This document shows positions 1 through 12,611 of a stretch of DNA of 64,000 bases, in pieces. The DNA is from Topomyia yanbarensis (taxonomy: Eukaryota; Arthropoda; Insecta; Diptera; Culicidae): assembly GCF_030247195.1 (NCBI RefSeq), contig NC_080672.1, positions 305,753,115 to 305,817,114 on the forward strand, read 5' to 3'. Under the pieces are notes generated by a model, which saw only the letters and a list, made by a program, of their open reading frames with translations, was not told where the DNA came from and did not search any database. Position numbers and translations under genes: made by a program. The first letter of the stretch is position 1; each line of letters opens with the position of its first letter.

Positions 1-191
1 ATCGTTACATTCGAATTTCTCGTGCAATGGAAAGTATGAAAGTTAGAGCTCGCGTATCTTCAGTAAATTTGTCTAAAATGTATTGTTCTACAGGGTGCGC
101 CACCTGGATGTATCCTATTTCAACATTGAACAACTTCGCCATTTTGCAGCCGATTTTGACAGATGAACACAATTCTGAAACGTCATTTAGT

Positions 192-350
192 GCCATTTTA
201 GCTATAAGTCGATTTACACCAAAAGAACGAGTTGAAATCGTAGCATTTTACATTGAAAACGATCGCTCAATAGTGAAAAGTGCGCCTGCTTATCGTAAAA
301 AATGTGGCAGGCATTCGGCGCCTACAAACAAGGCATTCTTTTCTATATAA
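192..350 (+). pseudogene. Mariner-like transposase N-terminal fragment (helix-turn-helix relic)
   Basis: An open stretch of about 50 codons reads FTPKERVEIVAFYIEND, followed by S-A-P-A-Y-R-K-K-C-G and APTNK. This spacing resembles the N-terminal DNA-binding helix-turn-helix (DUF4817-like) of insect mariner-type transposases, where an ERV-IV-FY segment precedes a QRAYR-like turn and an AP-T-K-I segment. The frame stops at 350 and I see no catalytic domain downstream, so this is a dead fragment. The upstream part of the same open frame (27-190) is not recognisable. A chance resemblance cannot be excluded without a profile search. Confidence 0.4.
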
Positions 351-1577
351 AAATCCATTTTTCGATATTCTTTTCTACATAAAATCCAGCTAACAAATTT
401 TCTATTGCGATAACATCTATGTTCACCTGTTAAAACATGTTAAGATATGTCTAAGAAACAACCTTTGATGAGTGTAGTGTAAGTGATCTTACTATGGAAA
501 CATAGCAAAAATACAATTTTTGTTTGGAGACACCTCTAAATCATGTCCGAATTATGTCATTTTTGGCTAACGTTTTTAAATTCGCACCTAGAACAAAAAT
601 CTGAGGTGACCCATGTATATTTCGAATTTTTTTCAAAATGTGGAGAGGTCTACTGTACAACTTCATCGAAGGCAGTCAAGCTCTACATCGATATGTTAAA
701 AAGTTCAATTATAAATCTTGCTAAAATTAGAACCACCCTAGTGTCAGTTCAAACGAAACGAAGGGCCTCTCGAAATACAACAACTTCCCTTAACATATTA
801 TAAGGTTAAGTTATTCAGTCTTAGCTAAAAGTTAGAATTCCTGCTAAATGTACATTCTAGAACACTGTGCATTGGGCTTTTAATACATACTGCCATACAA
901 TCGCCTTGTGTGCTGGTAGAAGGGGAAAGGTGGCAACGCTATAGTCAAAGCTCGCCAGCTGCAAAGACCGATTGCGTAGCGATGAGAATTACTTTTTTCA
1001 GCTCGCACGTACCGTCCTAGCCCTAGTAACAATTGAGGCTTTATGGTAGTTTTATAGCCACTGATAAAACTTAGATTGCACTTGTAGCGTGCTAACTTCA
1101 ATTGTTACTTAGGAGGTCACGGTGTGTTTGGTAGAACAACTTTATTCGAAAATCAGCAAAGCTAAAACTTCAACATGTAATAAAATGGGCTTTTCCCTTT
1201 CATTTGAAAGTAAAATTAAAATATTCTGCCGGGGGCTCCAGAACAACTTATTATTTTAAAGACATTTAAATATTACCAAAAGTGAGAATCTGATGGACAA
1301 TTTCATTGTCTACAACTTTGTAAGAAGCTATAACTCGATCTAAAATCGCCAGAGAAAGCTATTAAAATTTTATCAAATTTTTCAGATTCGTACGGGGCCT
1401 ACTGGTAAAGAAGTCGATTTCCAAAAACATTTTCCTTTGCAAAAAATTGACTTGTCGTATTTTAACAGTGTGTGCAGAAGAACTTGAGTGCTAATAAAGT
1501 CCCATCTTTAAGCGGAAAAACAATTTCAGATTCTACCGGTTTATGCGCACCAAGGATATTATATGAACAAGGAGCTA
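351..1577. other. Intergenic, no feature recognised
   Basis: AT-rich sequence with short open frames (for example 543-803 on + and 880-1101 on -) that show no family motif, no splice context and no codon bias suggesting use. I see nothing that can be annotated. Confidence 0.5.
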
Positions 1578-1639
1578 TACTGCCCATAATCGCAAGTCAG
1601 TCCCATGTTCTATGGGATTCCCTAGCTACATGGGCAGTA
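1578..1639. mobile_element. Short palindromic MITE, copy A
   Basis: The 62-bp segment starts ACTGCCCATAATCGCAAGTC and ends ATGGGCAGT, so the ends are inverted repeats, with a further internal palindrome TCCCAT/ATGGGA. It is flanked by TA on both sides. A second copy sits at 31193-31273, which shows that it is a dispersed repeat. It has no coding capacity. Confidence 0.7.
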
Positions 1640-2246
1640 TAGAGAAGAGTAGATAAAACTTGAACGAAACTCTTTTATATGATGCTGCGTAATACAGCAA
1701 ACAAAAACAGTTTTTTTGTCATAGATATATTTGTTTCTTCATTTTTATTTATTTTAATATTCTTCTTTTTTATATATTCACTTATCCTGGAGTATGCTTG
1801 ATGTAATCTGTAATCAACCTCTATTCTCGTCAGCATGCTGGGGGATACATTTGGCTTAAAATTAAGCTTTAGATTTGATCAAACTCGATTAGATTTGATG
1901 TGATTTCGATTAAGAATCGTGATTGACAGTTTTATGAAGGATAGAAGAATTGTTCGATGAGATTTATGTTTACGTTTGTTAACTTTTGGGATAAATTCGA
2001 ACGATAGTGCTGCAAGGTGTTTCTTGTACTCAAATCACACGTTGTTTAAAAAGTAACAAACTTCACATAACTTAGGAAAAAGGTGTCCAAGTCTTCGGTC
2101 ATTATTTTCTTTGAGAAGAAATTCCGGAATCGTTATACACTACTGAACAGAAATCGCAATAGTAAATGAGAAATAAAGGTTTTGTCTAGTGAAATTGAGA
2201 TAGCGATCTCAACAGATATAGCGATCTCAATATAAAAGTAGATATA
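1640..2246. other. Intergenic, no feature recognised
   Basis: AT-rich DNA without recognisable genes. A GATCTCAA motif recurs around 2205-2230 just before the Tc1 end. Confidence 0.5.
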
Positions 2247-3074
2247 CACTGCTGGCCAATAAAATAGGTGTGAGGTAAAAATACATGAAATTTTGAGTTC
2301 TCTAAAAATATTTTTTATTCCAATATTTTATAGTTAGGCACAGTCGTAAATATGAAAAAGAACACTTTTATTTGTAAATTAATTGTTATGCTTTACCGAA
2401 ACTCTCTCTTCCCCATGAAATCCAAAAAAGCACCTGGTCAATGAAGTAGGTGTATTGTAATCCATTGCATTAAAATTTTTCAAATCCAATGATTTTAAGA
2501 CTTTAATATATTTAACAACTAGTAGCCTGTGTAACCTCCCTTATTCAACCAAATTTTATCCATTCGCCTTGGCATTGAGTCATTCAAACGCTGATAAGTT
2601 TCCGTCGGCATAGTGTACCTTTCCTTTTAAGCTGCTTCCCACAAACGACCCTTATTTCTGAAATTTTGACCGGATAACTTCTTTTTATGTACATTCCGTA
2701 GATTTTCTACGGGATTAATGACAGGAAATTGGTAGGGTCCGAAATTATAGTCACTTTATTATCCCGAAATCATTCCTTTACATACTTCGATGTGTGTTTT
2801 CGATCAATATCTTGCTGAAACTGCCATATAAAGGCACGTTATCTTTGGCATAGGACTGCATGACATCCTTTAGGATGTCCATCTTTTAGCCTTGCATTCG
2901 AATCTTTCCATTATAGTTGTGTTGCGAAAAATAGGACCTGCGCCATTCCACGAAAAGTAGCCCCAAACATTATTGTTCGCGCCTCCGTGCTTTACCATAT
3001 TTTACGTGTGTCGCAGATCAAACTTTTTGCACTTTGGACGTCTAACGTTTCGTTGTGCATCGGAGGAAAACAGG

Positions 3075-5851
3075 GGTGGCATTACGCATCTCGATTCGAT
3101 CAAAATTCTATCGACTCGACCTTGTTTCGCATTATGTATTTCGAACCAAGCTCGAAAGTAAATTTTCGTTCGAGTTCGCTCGAAAAAGTACTAGATTATC
3201 GAGAAGTGTTGGCATTATGGAACCATAACAATCGAACTCGAAAGCGACTCGAGTCGAACGTATTCGCTCGATAGTTGTATTGCTGTCGACTGTCGTTCGA
3301 GATTATGATTTGTGTTTTTATTTCGGAATACTTAGAGGATATAAAATTACCAAAATGTGTAAAAAGCTCCCACGTCCTTTGAACTACTTTATGTTATATC
3401 TATTTTCACCATCAGGAACAAACGTTTTTGAAAAAAGTAATACTAAACATTGATAATAAATTATCTTACACCAAGTAATTATAAAAAAGTGTTAAAACAA
3501 ATCGATGGAGCAAATTGAAGACACCTTGATTTGTCTAATCGCTATTTGATAGATGTAAAGAATCATAATCATTCTTGATTTCAAAGTGGTGATTCAAACA
3601 ATTTTATAATCTAATTGATGCATTTGCTCCCAACTATACCTCAATTGCTTTCTGGAAACACTTCATTTTGATTGTGTTCTCCCTATCTCTAATTGTGTGC
3701 TATAATAGAATAATTAACTAACAAGTACACGGAAAACCCCAAAAACACGAAAACAAATTTCTGTCTTGACTATTTGAACTAAAAATGGCTATTTTAACGA
3801 ACTAGTATTTAAATTTTTGCGTCATTAATTGCTGAAAAAAATTGTTTCTTTTGGAAGCTATCAGTTTCCTAAAAAAACACTGAAAACCAAAATTTTAATG
3901 CAAAATTAGCCATTTTTATTGAAAAGGGCAGTACTTGCAATGATTATTTTCCAAAAGATTTGAGAAAAGCGGTTTTGAAGTTGTGTTGTTTTAAACAATT
4001 ATTTAGATATTAAATATGTTATTTAATCTAAGAAAAATTGTGTATAACCCATTCTGCAGATAATACATTCCATCATGCGACTGAGGTCCGAATAATAGAC
4101 TCTACCAGCTAGGCATTTCGATGTTTCGGTGCTTCAACTTAAACAGCGATTAAAATTTTGCGGTAAGAATTTCAAGAATATAGTTATATCAAACTAAAAT
4201 AATGCCCAAGCGTTGAAAAAAGGTGGTGAGGGTGAGTGGCGTGAACACATTATGAACGTGTTTGGGTCAATTTATTTACCACTATGACTATTTTTATTCT
4301 GTGAATTTGACGCTCATCGGAAAAAAACAAAACAAACTGCAATTTTGTTTACACTGAAAAAAATTATTCGGTGGAATTAAAATTATCATACGAAGAACAA
4401 GATCATTACTCGTTTTCTGCAACGAAGCTTTTTCGTGCATTGTCGTCTAATTCACGGCATCTTGATGACCGAAAAGTTGAGTAGTTTTACTTTTTTAAAG
4501 AACGGGTTATTCCACGTCAAATTTACAACCACAATTTTAATTCCTACCAAAAAAATTTCTTGCATTCTTAGCACAAAATAATTGACATCTATTTTTTGTT
4601 TTGGCTGAATACGATAGATTTTTTTCAAGTTATGAGTTTTTGAATTTTATGAATTGAACCATTTTTCAACCACTGATAACGTTTAGTTGTGCGAAAAAAT
4701 TTATTATTAATAAAAAGTGCGTTTTCGAATGAACTCACCAATAAAAATCTGATATAGTTTTTATTGTTATTTATGTTATGAATTCTGCAAATGTTAGAAA
4801 CATATTGAAAAAACGAGCTTGGACTAATAAGTTTTTTATTCTATGAAAACATTTATAATTATATTGAGAACCTTATTACTTTACGAGATATTTCAGTTAA
4901 AGCTGACCCATAACATGGCGTTTAACGTAAAATTGCCCTTTTTAATGTTATCTCGCAAAACATTTTGAGATCCAGTGCAAAATTTTTACACTATTTCTAA
5001 AATGATTTTTATTATTTGAAGAAAAAATAAGCAAAAAAATGATCCAACTTTTAAAAAATTGCTCATGCGAAAATGCAACTTTTTATATTTATTTTTTTCC
5101 ATGCATCAAATACTTTCCGAGCTATCAGCGATTCAACAATGTTCAATTTTTCTAACTTCAAAAGTTGAAAGCTCATACCTTGAAGTAAATATTATATTCA
5201 GCCATAACAAAAATACCTGTCAAATATTTTTAGCTAAAGAATGCAAGAAAAAATTTGGAATGAACTAAAATTTTATTTGTAAATTTGACGTTGATTGGCC
5301 TGTACGGTGCATGAAAGTTATCGTCGATGTCTAAACTATTGTTCGTCAATGAAACGAAATGATTCGTTCTTTTATCAATTGTTTTATATAGTATAAATAT
5401 TTTTAGAAAGGGTAGTTTTTTTTTCGTACATAAAAGAAAAAAAATCGCATTTCCATATAACATCGGATCTTTTTGGATCGATGTTTGACAACATCGATTT
5501 TATTTCAAAGTGCTCGCCCCTATTGTGTACTACAAAAAATGTTATATTTGCGAAACTTATCCATATGTATTTCGACAATAAGCAACTAAAAACTAAATAA
5601 ATTAAAACAATTCCTATATTTTACCAAAGTTGGTTTTATGAAACTTATTCGTAGCAGAATTAAAAATATTTTTGTCTCAGTGTATACTCTTATTTGACAG
5701 TTTGCGCTCGAACAGGCAGTCGAAATCTAGTACCGAAATCTAACAAGCTCGAACGCTTGGTCGAATGCGATACGTAATGCCACAATTTAGTCGAAACGAC
5801 TTCAAAACGTTTCGAATCGAGTCACTCGAATCGAGATGCGGAATGCCACCC
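3075..5851. mobile_element. 2.8-kb TIR DNA element inserted in the Tc1 transposase
   Basis: The ends are inverted repeats of about 27 bp: the left end reads GGTGGCATTACGCATCTCGA and the right end, read inversely, GGTGGCATTCCGCATCTCGA. CAGG lies at both borders and may be the target duplication. The insertion interrupts Tc1 transposase sequence cleanly, since coding sequence resumes in register on the far side. Both subterminal regions (3090-3300 and 5690-5840) are crowded with TTCGA/TCGAA motifs, a pattern typical of transposase-binding subterminal repeats. The interior is AT-rich with no transposase, so it is non-autonomous. I cannot assign a superfamily. Confidence 0.7.
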
Positions 5852-6064
5852 CAGGTTTATCTTTGATTCGTCCCTCCGAAGGATATGTCGCCATTTTTTG
5901 ATTCCTTCTGAACCAGGCCCATTAACGGTGTTGAAAAGTAAATTGCATATTTCTTTTTCTTCGCTATAGTGGAACCATTTTAGCAATTCTTTCTGGAAGA
6001 TTGGAGTTTTACAACCTGCGGCGAACTGTTCTCGGACTTACCACATTTCCAATTAGTGCTGTAA

Positions 6065-6404
6065 GGGACCATCCATAAATGACGTATCATTATATGGGGG
6101 GGGGGGGTTGGTATTTTGTGATGATGTGTGACGACAGGGGGTAGGGGGTCATGTCATGCTACGTAGCTTTTTTAAAGGGGAATAGGGGTTGACCAGATGT
6201 CACGACAATCTTACCCGTTTCATCTAACTAACCTCGTTTTTGATTTTTTTTAATTTTTTTACGGGGACAACGAGGGGGTGAGGGTTACCGTCGAGCTACG
6301 TAATTATCAGGGGGGTATATAGAATTTTGTGACGAAATGCTACGATGGGGGAGGGGGGTGTTAAAAATTACTCAAAAAATGCTACGTCATTTATGGATCA
6401 TCCC
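6065..6404. mobile_element. MITE with TAA target duplication (Harbinger/PIF-like)
   Basis: The left terminus GGGACCATCCATAAATGACG and the inverted right terminus GGGATGATCCATAAATGACG form a TIR of more than 20 bp. TAA flanks both sides (6062-6064 and 6405-6407); 3-bp TWA duplications are characteristic of PIF/Harbinger elements. The body is G-rich on this strand, with runs of G at about 6100, 6139, 6310 and 6348, and has no ORF. It sits inside the N-terminal half of the Tc1 relic, so it inserted later. Confidence 0.75.
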
Positions 6405-6530
6405 TAATAGTCCTGGATGACGCGAATGGAACAGATTTCGCTAATAATGCAATACAATGGTCAGCTGCTGTAGATGTAGATTTTTCAAAGGTTTGAAGGC
6501 ATTTGTAAAGAAGTTTTCGGAATACCAAAA

Positions 6531-8999
6531 TGTAGGGTTACTGCTCCCTAATTCATCTTAGCTCCTCTATTCATCTCACCCATTTGAACACATTAGTTAG
6601 AGCAGTATCTGCTATCTCTATTCAACGCATTATCTCAAATGGTAGGGCCAAATTTTTAACTGTACTGCTTCTTAGGAACGAAGCAAAGATGATGATACCT
6701 ATTTAAGCGCAATCTAGTCACTCTAAGTCGAATTATCAACGAAATAGTGTGACATCTTGACTAATGAGATGAATAAGGGCTCGTCTACCCTATTCGCGAT
6801 TTATTTGGTCTCTTATCTTCTTTACCAAAATTTCTTAGCAAAACTCGTTCCACTTGAGTACCGTGAGATGCTCGACCCGTTCTATAACAAATCTTTGACT
6901 TATATGTATAGAATTCGCTCAAACTTTCAAGATCTGTCCCGGGGCCCGGAGGGCCGAGTCTTATATACCACTCGACTCAGCTCGACGATTTGGGACAATG
7001 TCTGTGTGTGTGTGTGTATGTAACGGACCAATTCTCATTCGTGTTTCTCAGCAATGGCTGAACCGATCTTATCCAAACCAATTTTAAATGAAAGAACTAA
7101 AAAACAGTATGAACGCTATTAATTTGTTTTTGATTCTGATGTTTAGTTTCCAAGATATGAATGTTTGAATGTGTAAAAATGGCGTTTTTTGCAGTTTTTT
7201 TTTTTTAAATTATCTGCCAAAATTGACAACATAGATTAACAATTTATATGTTTTTAGACAGCTTTAACGAATACCTTTCGAACAAGCTATAGATTGTTTT
7301 AATCGGACTATTATCATAAGAAACATTTAACATTAAATGCGGACGAAAGATTTTTATCATTTCCCATTGCCAGAAATATGACCAAAAACATGTAATCTAT
7401 TATTAACGCCAAAACGGCTTATTTTAGGTCAATAGTATCTTCGGAGAATTTAATGGAGGCAATATGCCCTTTCTTTTGGTATTGTGCTTTTGCTGATTAA
7501 TCCCTCTATGAGTGAGGTATTTTCACAAATTTTCTTGGAAGTGATTATATCGAAATGATGCCTTCAGCAAATTTGTAGCTCTTACTTTTGCGAATGACTT
7601 TACTGAAGACTTCAAATATCTATTTTGAATACTGTAAAAGTTATGGCATGTTATTTGTGGATTACTCTTTGTCGCCTATTTATTGTTCAATATAGTAATA
7701 ATCCATTGAAATAAGCCAAACATTATTTCTATAAATCGAATTTTGTATTTCATTCTTCTATCTACAATCACTAAAAATAATCACCGAACACTTCCAAGTT
7801 GCCTGGAAGGAACTTGATAACTTATCAGTGCAAAAATGTTCATTTGTGCGAACCTTCTGACTGCAATTTTTCTAACTTATGACCATCGGATCGATCTGAA
7901 ACCTTTCGGAAAATGAAAAGCGAAATAAATAACTCCAATCAACGGCGTAACCAAGAGAAGGTTTTGAGGTTTAACACCATACAACCCCCCCCCCCCCCCC
8001 CCAACAACATCCAAAAAAAATAGTGGATTGAAGTTGAAAATTTATTGATGCAGACTGATTTGATTCAATATTACAATAACAATTATCTGATCCGTAGAGT
8101 GATAACCTGTTGTTGTAAACATCATCAGGACTTTTGATAAATTGTCGGAATGAGGTTCTTTTTTCCTACACAATATTACGAAAGCTTATTAAATAATTTT
8201 TTCTAATAAGTTTGAGAAAATTATAAACTATTTGAAATTTTTTAATAGTTTTATTTTTTAGTTAACCGTGATTTTTTAATAAATAGTGACCGTCGCTTCA
8301 TAACGCAGTTTATTTTTCATGGCTTGCGGTGAGCACAGTCTCTCGAATCGCTGAAAATGCTGATAGGTGGGACCGAAAAAGTAAACAATCGCCAAAGGGG
8401 CGATACTAACATTTTGTCAATTTCAATAGCAAAAACAACTTTTAATTTAATAATTTCAAATACTTTATGATGTTTTGGGTTTCGATCACTGAATATTCAC
8501 TGTTGATTTTCTTTGAATGGTGTCACTGCTAGTATCGCCCTTTTCAAGAAAAAAGCGTTGATTTCTTAGTTCTCAGTCGCGTTGGAAATTTGAGTAAAGT
8601 ATAAACTTCAAACCGATTTAAAAAAAATTTCGATTTTTTTGGCTCAGCACAATACATAACCCCAGTAGAAAAACTCAGTTTTCCCACCACAATGCATTGA
8701 TTGAAGAATTTAGATATTTTATTAACAGAGCATTAGCAATAATTCGTTTGTATGTCTATTTTGTGGGCCATTTTTTTTTGCTTTCCCATTGATTTGGTTT
8801 GAGATTTCTAATACTGATATTGTCCTATGCTGTTTTGAGTGATTCTCTGAGTTCTGCCACTATCCCATGTAGTATGTGTAATTAAAAACATCGCGAAGCA
8901 TCAAGTTCTAAATGTTCTCAAACGATATAATATCCGAAGAGAGTGATAAGAGTTATAAGAAATGTTTCATCACACTGTAAGGTGGATTAAAAGCGTTTT
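6531..8999. repeat. Repeat-derived intergenic DNA with (TG)n and poly-C tracts
   Basis: A (TG)n microsatellite lies at about 6999-7018. It is followed by a segment containing CAGCAATGGCTGAACCGATC, which I recognise as a phrase that recurs in mosquito intergenic repeats. A run of about 18 C is at 7985-8002. The 6757-7023 open frame overlaps the microsatellite and is not convincing. No gene seen. Confidence 0.5.
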
Positions 9000-10290
9000 T
9001 ATTTGTATCTTTTGTCATTCCATCTAATTTTTAGAATTTTTCTATTTACTACGTTTATTCTTGTCATAGCCTTTTTCTATTTCCTTTTTTCATATTTTTT
9101 TTTTGCATTTTTAAAGGCAATTTTACTTATTCAAATTCATTCCAATTTGTCTTATTGTTTAATTTTTTACCTTTCTCCTATTTTCTTCCTCATTTTCTAG
9201 TTTTTAGCTTTCCGTTTATAGTAGTTTTATATTTTTCCCATTGTTCGTTTAATATAATTTTATTTATTTTTCATACCTTTTTCTTAAGATTTAATTTGTT
9301 ATTGTTATTTCTTCATGTTGTCCATGTAACCTATTTTGAAAGTACTTTTCTGTTGACCATTTTCCTATACGTTAGCATTGAATTTTTTTTTATTTTCCTA
9401 AAAAACATTTGATTTATCTTTTCTTGACACTATGCGCACTTTTTCTTAATTTTACATTTAGTTCGTTGTTTGAATTTATTTCAAATTTCATTTCTAGTGA
9501 TTTTTTATTCTTTAAATGATATCCATTTCATTCATTTTTTTCGTGTTAATATCTTCATTTTTGTGTTCCTATAGTATACCATGTTGGCTTTTTCTACTAT
9601 TTTCCCAATTTGTCTGTTTGCTCCGTTTTTGTTCAATACTTCCAATTTTCTTTACTTTTTCGTCTTTTCATCATTCAATTCCAGTTTTTCAAAATTTGCT
9701 GGCTCGTCCATTTTTTTTTTTAATTTCTCTATGGTTATTTTATTCTTGTCTTTTATATATACTCCTGTAGTTTTATGCATGCTTAACGTTTTATTTATTT
9801 TTTCTATTGCTTTAAATATTTCTTGTTTTTAATGTTAAATAAATTTTATTATCCTTGATTTATCGTGTTTTTCAGTTTTATTCAATTTTTATATTAATGT
9901 TTGTATTGTTTTTAGTAGTTTTTTCATTTTCATTTATTCTAAATTTTGTTCCTACTTTCCTATCGATTTTTCATTATTTTCATTCCATTTGTTCAATAAT
10001 GTTCGACTTTTTTAATCTTCGCAATATGTTTTTCTAGTTTTCCTTTATCAATTTTTTATAGGTTTTGTTTTGATTTTTCTCGAATAAACATTTTTTGACA
10101 CTTGACATTAATTTATTTATTTGGTTGATTTTATTGTTTTTAGCTCTTTTGTACATTCTTTTGATATTTAGTTTTCCAATTGTTTTTTTTTTTTTATCTT
10201 TTGCCGTTGATTGCCGTTTACATATTTTTAATTTTTGTAATTACTACATTTTTAATCTTGCCATTTCCTTACTTTTATAAATACTATTAA
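9000..10290. repeat. 1.3-kb strand-asymmetric T-rich low-complexity tract
   Basis: The plus strand is dominated by T with very little G over about 1.3 kb; for instance 35 of the 60 bases starting at 9061 are T and only 5 are G. The composition begins and ends fairly sharply. Open frames here (9003-9200, 9155-9412, 9516-9770, 9581-9832, 9855-10037) are rich in F, L, I and S only because of the base skew. No fixed repeat unit is visible by eye; it may be a strongly decayed minisatellite. Confidence 0.7.
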
Positions 10291-11396
10291 CAAAAATGAT
10301 GCTTTTCAAAGTCACCAAAACTGTCGAAGAGGTATTAAAAACTCCTAAAGTATAAAAAACTCTACGTTTTTTCCTTCATTGGCACTACAAACAACTAGAG
10401 CAAAAAATGGTTCATAAATATAAACTCCAATGTATTTCAAACATTGACTTTTTGTACTCAGGCAATACACAGTGGTGGGGGCCCGTACGTCGGACCCTCC
10501 GGGCCCGTATTTTCTCTCTACGGCCCTGGAGAGAAATCTTCAATAAACAAACTTACACTTACTTTGAGAATTTACTCAATGTACGGTCCCACCCGATATT
10601 TTCTTGTTCGTTTTCTGTTGTGATCCGTGTTCAGCGAGTAACGAATCCGGAATTTCTTCTTAAAGGAAATTATGAACCTTTGTTTTGTTCCTTTTTCCTA
10701 AGATTATGTGAAATGTGTTCGATTTGGAAATAAAACGCAATTCGAGGACAAGCAAAACTCTAACTTAACTCTCTGCATCTATAAATTTTGATGAAATGAA
10801 TCTACCCTAAAAGATAACAAACATGGATCCAAAACTCAAAGAGCTTCATTCTCTTTCAATCATCTTTCTTTTAATGTTGATAAAGAAAAACAGGATTCTC
10901 AATCCAAAGTTGCAATGAAATCCATCGTTTATTACAATCACTCGAACTGTCTACTTTAGTTCATTCAAATATAAAGTTTTCAATTTAAGCCAATTGTATT
11001 TTACCAGGCAGGATAGGATCAGGAAGAAGGGTTATTCTAGATTACATTAGCTATTTCCTAGAGCAAGAAATGAAATAAAAAAGGAACGAATACATGATAG
11101 AATCCGTTACTACATTAATTAATGTATTGAAAAGGTAAGAATATCGAATAAATTTGGTCCACACCTTTCCACAACTCCTTGTCCATAAAATGTCAATGGC
11201 GCCCAAGAACCGGAGGCTATTTTTTCTGTTGAGAATAGGACACTGTAAACATTTTATCTGAATATACTGTTCATCTAAACCAGACAATTTTTGTAAGACC
11301 TAGTTAATCGACTTCTTAATCAATAGGTCATGTGCACATCTAAAAACTGATAAAATTGAATAACTTTGTCAGGTGATTTTACATCGATTTATATTA
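10291..11396. other. Intergenic, no feature recognised
   Basis: AT-rich sequence with one GC-rich patch at about 10475-10530 containing a GGGCCCG motif similar to the patch at 6940-6955. No coding or RNA gene supported. Confidence 0.45.
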
Positions 11397-12146
11397 AGTT
11401 TTGTTTTTTTTTGTGTTTCGAATTCATCTCGTCAGTAACTAGCACCATCTGGGTGTCTAGTTAGACGATGTATCTAAACTAGTACCCAAATTAGCACTAG
11501 TTAAACACAAAAAATTCCAAACAGTTCACACGACATATGTGAACGTCTAAAGCCACATGTCCCGAGTGATGTCCCGGGAAGCAAATATAGCTCTGGTTTG
11601 CTGACGAGAAAGCGAAGACGAACTCTTGTCTTTTGGTTCAAGAAACCAAACGCCTGGTATTATGCAATAAAAATTGGACTAAACCGTTTTGCGCGTTAAG
11701 GGCACAAGACCTAATTTTAATTAAGTTTTGTTTTTTTTGTGTTTCGAATTCATCTCGTCAGTAACTAGCACCATCTGGGTGTCTAGTTAGACGATGTATC
11801 TAAACTAGTACCCAAATTAGCACTAGTTAGACACAAAAAATTCCAAACAGTTCACACGACATATGTGAACATCTAAAGCCACATGTCCCGAGTGATGTCC
11901 CGGGAAGCAAATATAGCTCTGGTTTGCTGACGAGAAAGCGAAGACGAACTCTTGTCTTTTGGTTCAAGAAACCAAACGCCTGGTATTATGCAATAAAAAT
12001 TGGACTAAACCGTTTTGCACGTTAAGGGCACAAGACCTAATTTTAATTAAGTTTTGTTTTTTTTGTGTTTCGAATTCATCTCGTCAGTAACTAGCACCAT
12101 CTGGGTGTCTAGTTAGACGATGTATCTAAACTAGTACCCAAATTAG
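11397..12146. repeat. 326-bp tandem repeat array (2.3 copies)
   Basis: The marker AATTCATCTCGTCAGTAACT recurs at 11421, 11747 and 12073, giving a constant period of 326 bp. Copies 1 and 2 are nearly identical (differences such as AACGTCT/AACATCT and GCGCGTT/GCACGTT). Copy 3 stops after about 100 bp, where an inverted copy begins. No ORF of note. A diverged piece of the unit (GCGCGTGAAGGGCACAAAAC) appears at about 50365. Confidence 0.9.
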
Positions 12147-12451
12147 CTAGTTACTGACGAGATGAATTCGAAACACAAAAAAAACAAAACTTAATTAAAA
12201 TTAGGTCTTGTGCCCTTAACGCGCAAAACGGTTTAGTCCAATTTTTATTGCATAATACCAGGCGTTTGGTTTCTTGAACCAAAAGACAAGAGTTCGTCTT
12301 CGCTTTCTCGTCACCAAACCAGAGCTATATTTGCTTCCCGGGACATCACTCGGGACATGTGGCTTTAGATGTTCACATATGTCGTGTGAACTGTTTGGAA
12401 TTTTTTGTGTCTAACTAGTGCTAATTTGGGTACTAGTTTAGATACATCGTC
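11790..12451. repeat. Long inverted repeat (305-bp arms, about 52-bp loop)
   Basis: The right arm (12147-12451) is the reverse complement of 11790-12094, spanning tandem copy 2 and the start of copy 3. I see very few differences, for example GTTTGCTGACG versus the inverted GTTTGGTGACG. The arms are separated by 12095-12146. Transcription in either direction would give a long, nearly perfect hairpin. The near identity implies a recent rearrangement. Confidence 0.9.
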
Positions 12452-12611
12452 TTTCGATCATGCCCATATGAGCCTGCCTAGTTCTAGTTTTCCGTTCTAA
12501 GTTTATAACTGATTCGCTCTAGAATACCTATCCGTCTTTCAATTTCATTGCTTTCGTTTCTCTTAGTCTCAAATTTGCCGAAAATAGCCAACAAAATCGA
12601 TACAGTGAACC

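Larger units (their letters stand above)
2247..6530 (-). pseudogene. Tc1-like transposon relic (minus strand), interrupted twice
   Basis: The left end reads CACTGCTGGCCAATAAAATA directly after a TA dinucleotide, and a diverged direct copy of the same motif lies at about 2434. That is the IR/DR layout known from Tc1-type elements. Reverse translation of 2520-3070 gives Tc1 transposase motifs with frameshifts: WGYFSWNGAGPI, then a QQDID-KHTSKYVKEWFRDN block containing the second catalytic region, then a decayed NP-ENL segment. The N-terminal part continues at 5856-6060 (DESKINLFSSDAQRNVRRP spans the first insertion) and reads NVVSPRTVRRRL beyond. Insertions at 3075-5851 and 6065-6404 split it. 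The right terminal repeat was not found. Multiple frameshifts make it inactive. Confidence 0.75.

Noticed and set aside
9003..10280. Series of open frames rich in phenylalanine, leucine and isoleucine resembling membrane proteins
   Set aside because: They arise from the T-rich composition; no start context, domain or frame continuity, and overlapping frames look equally hydrophobic.
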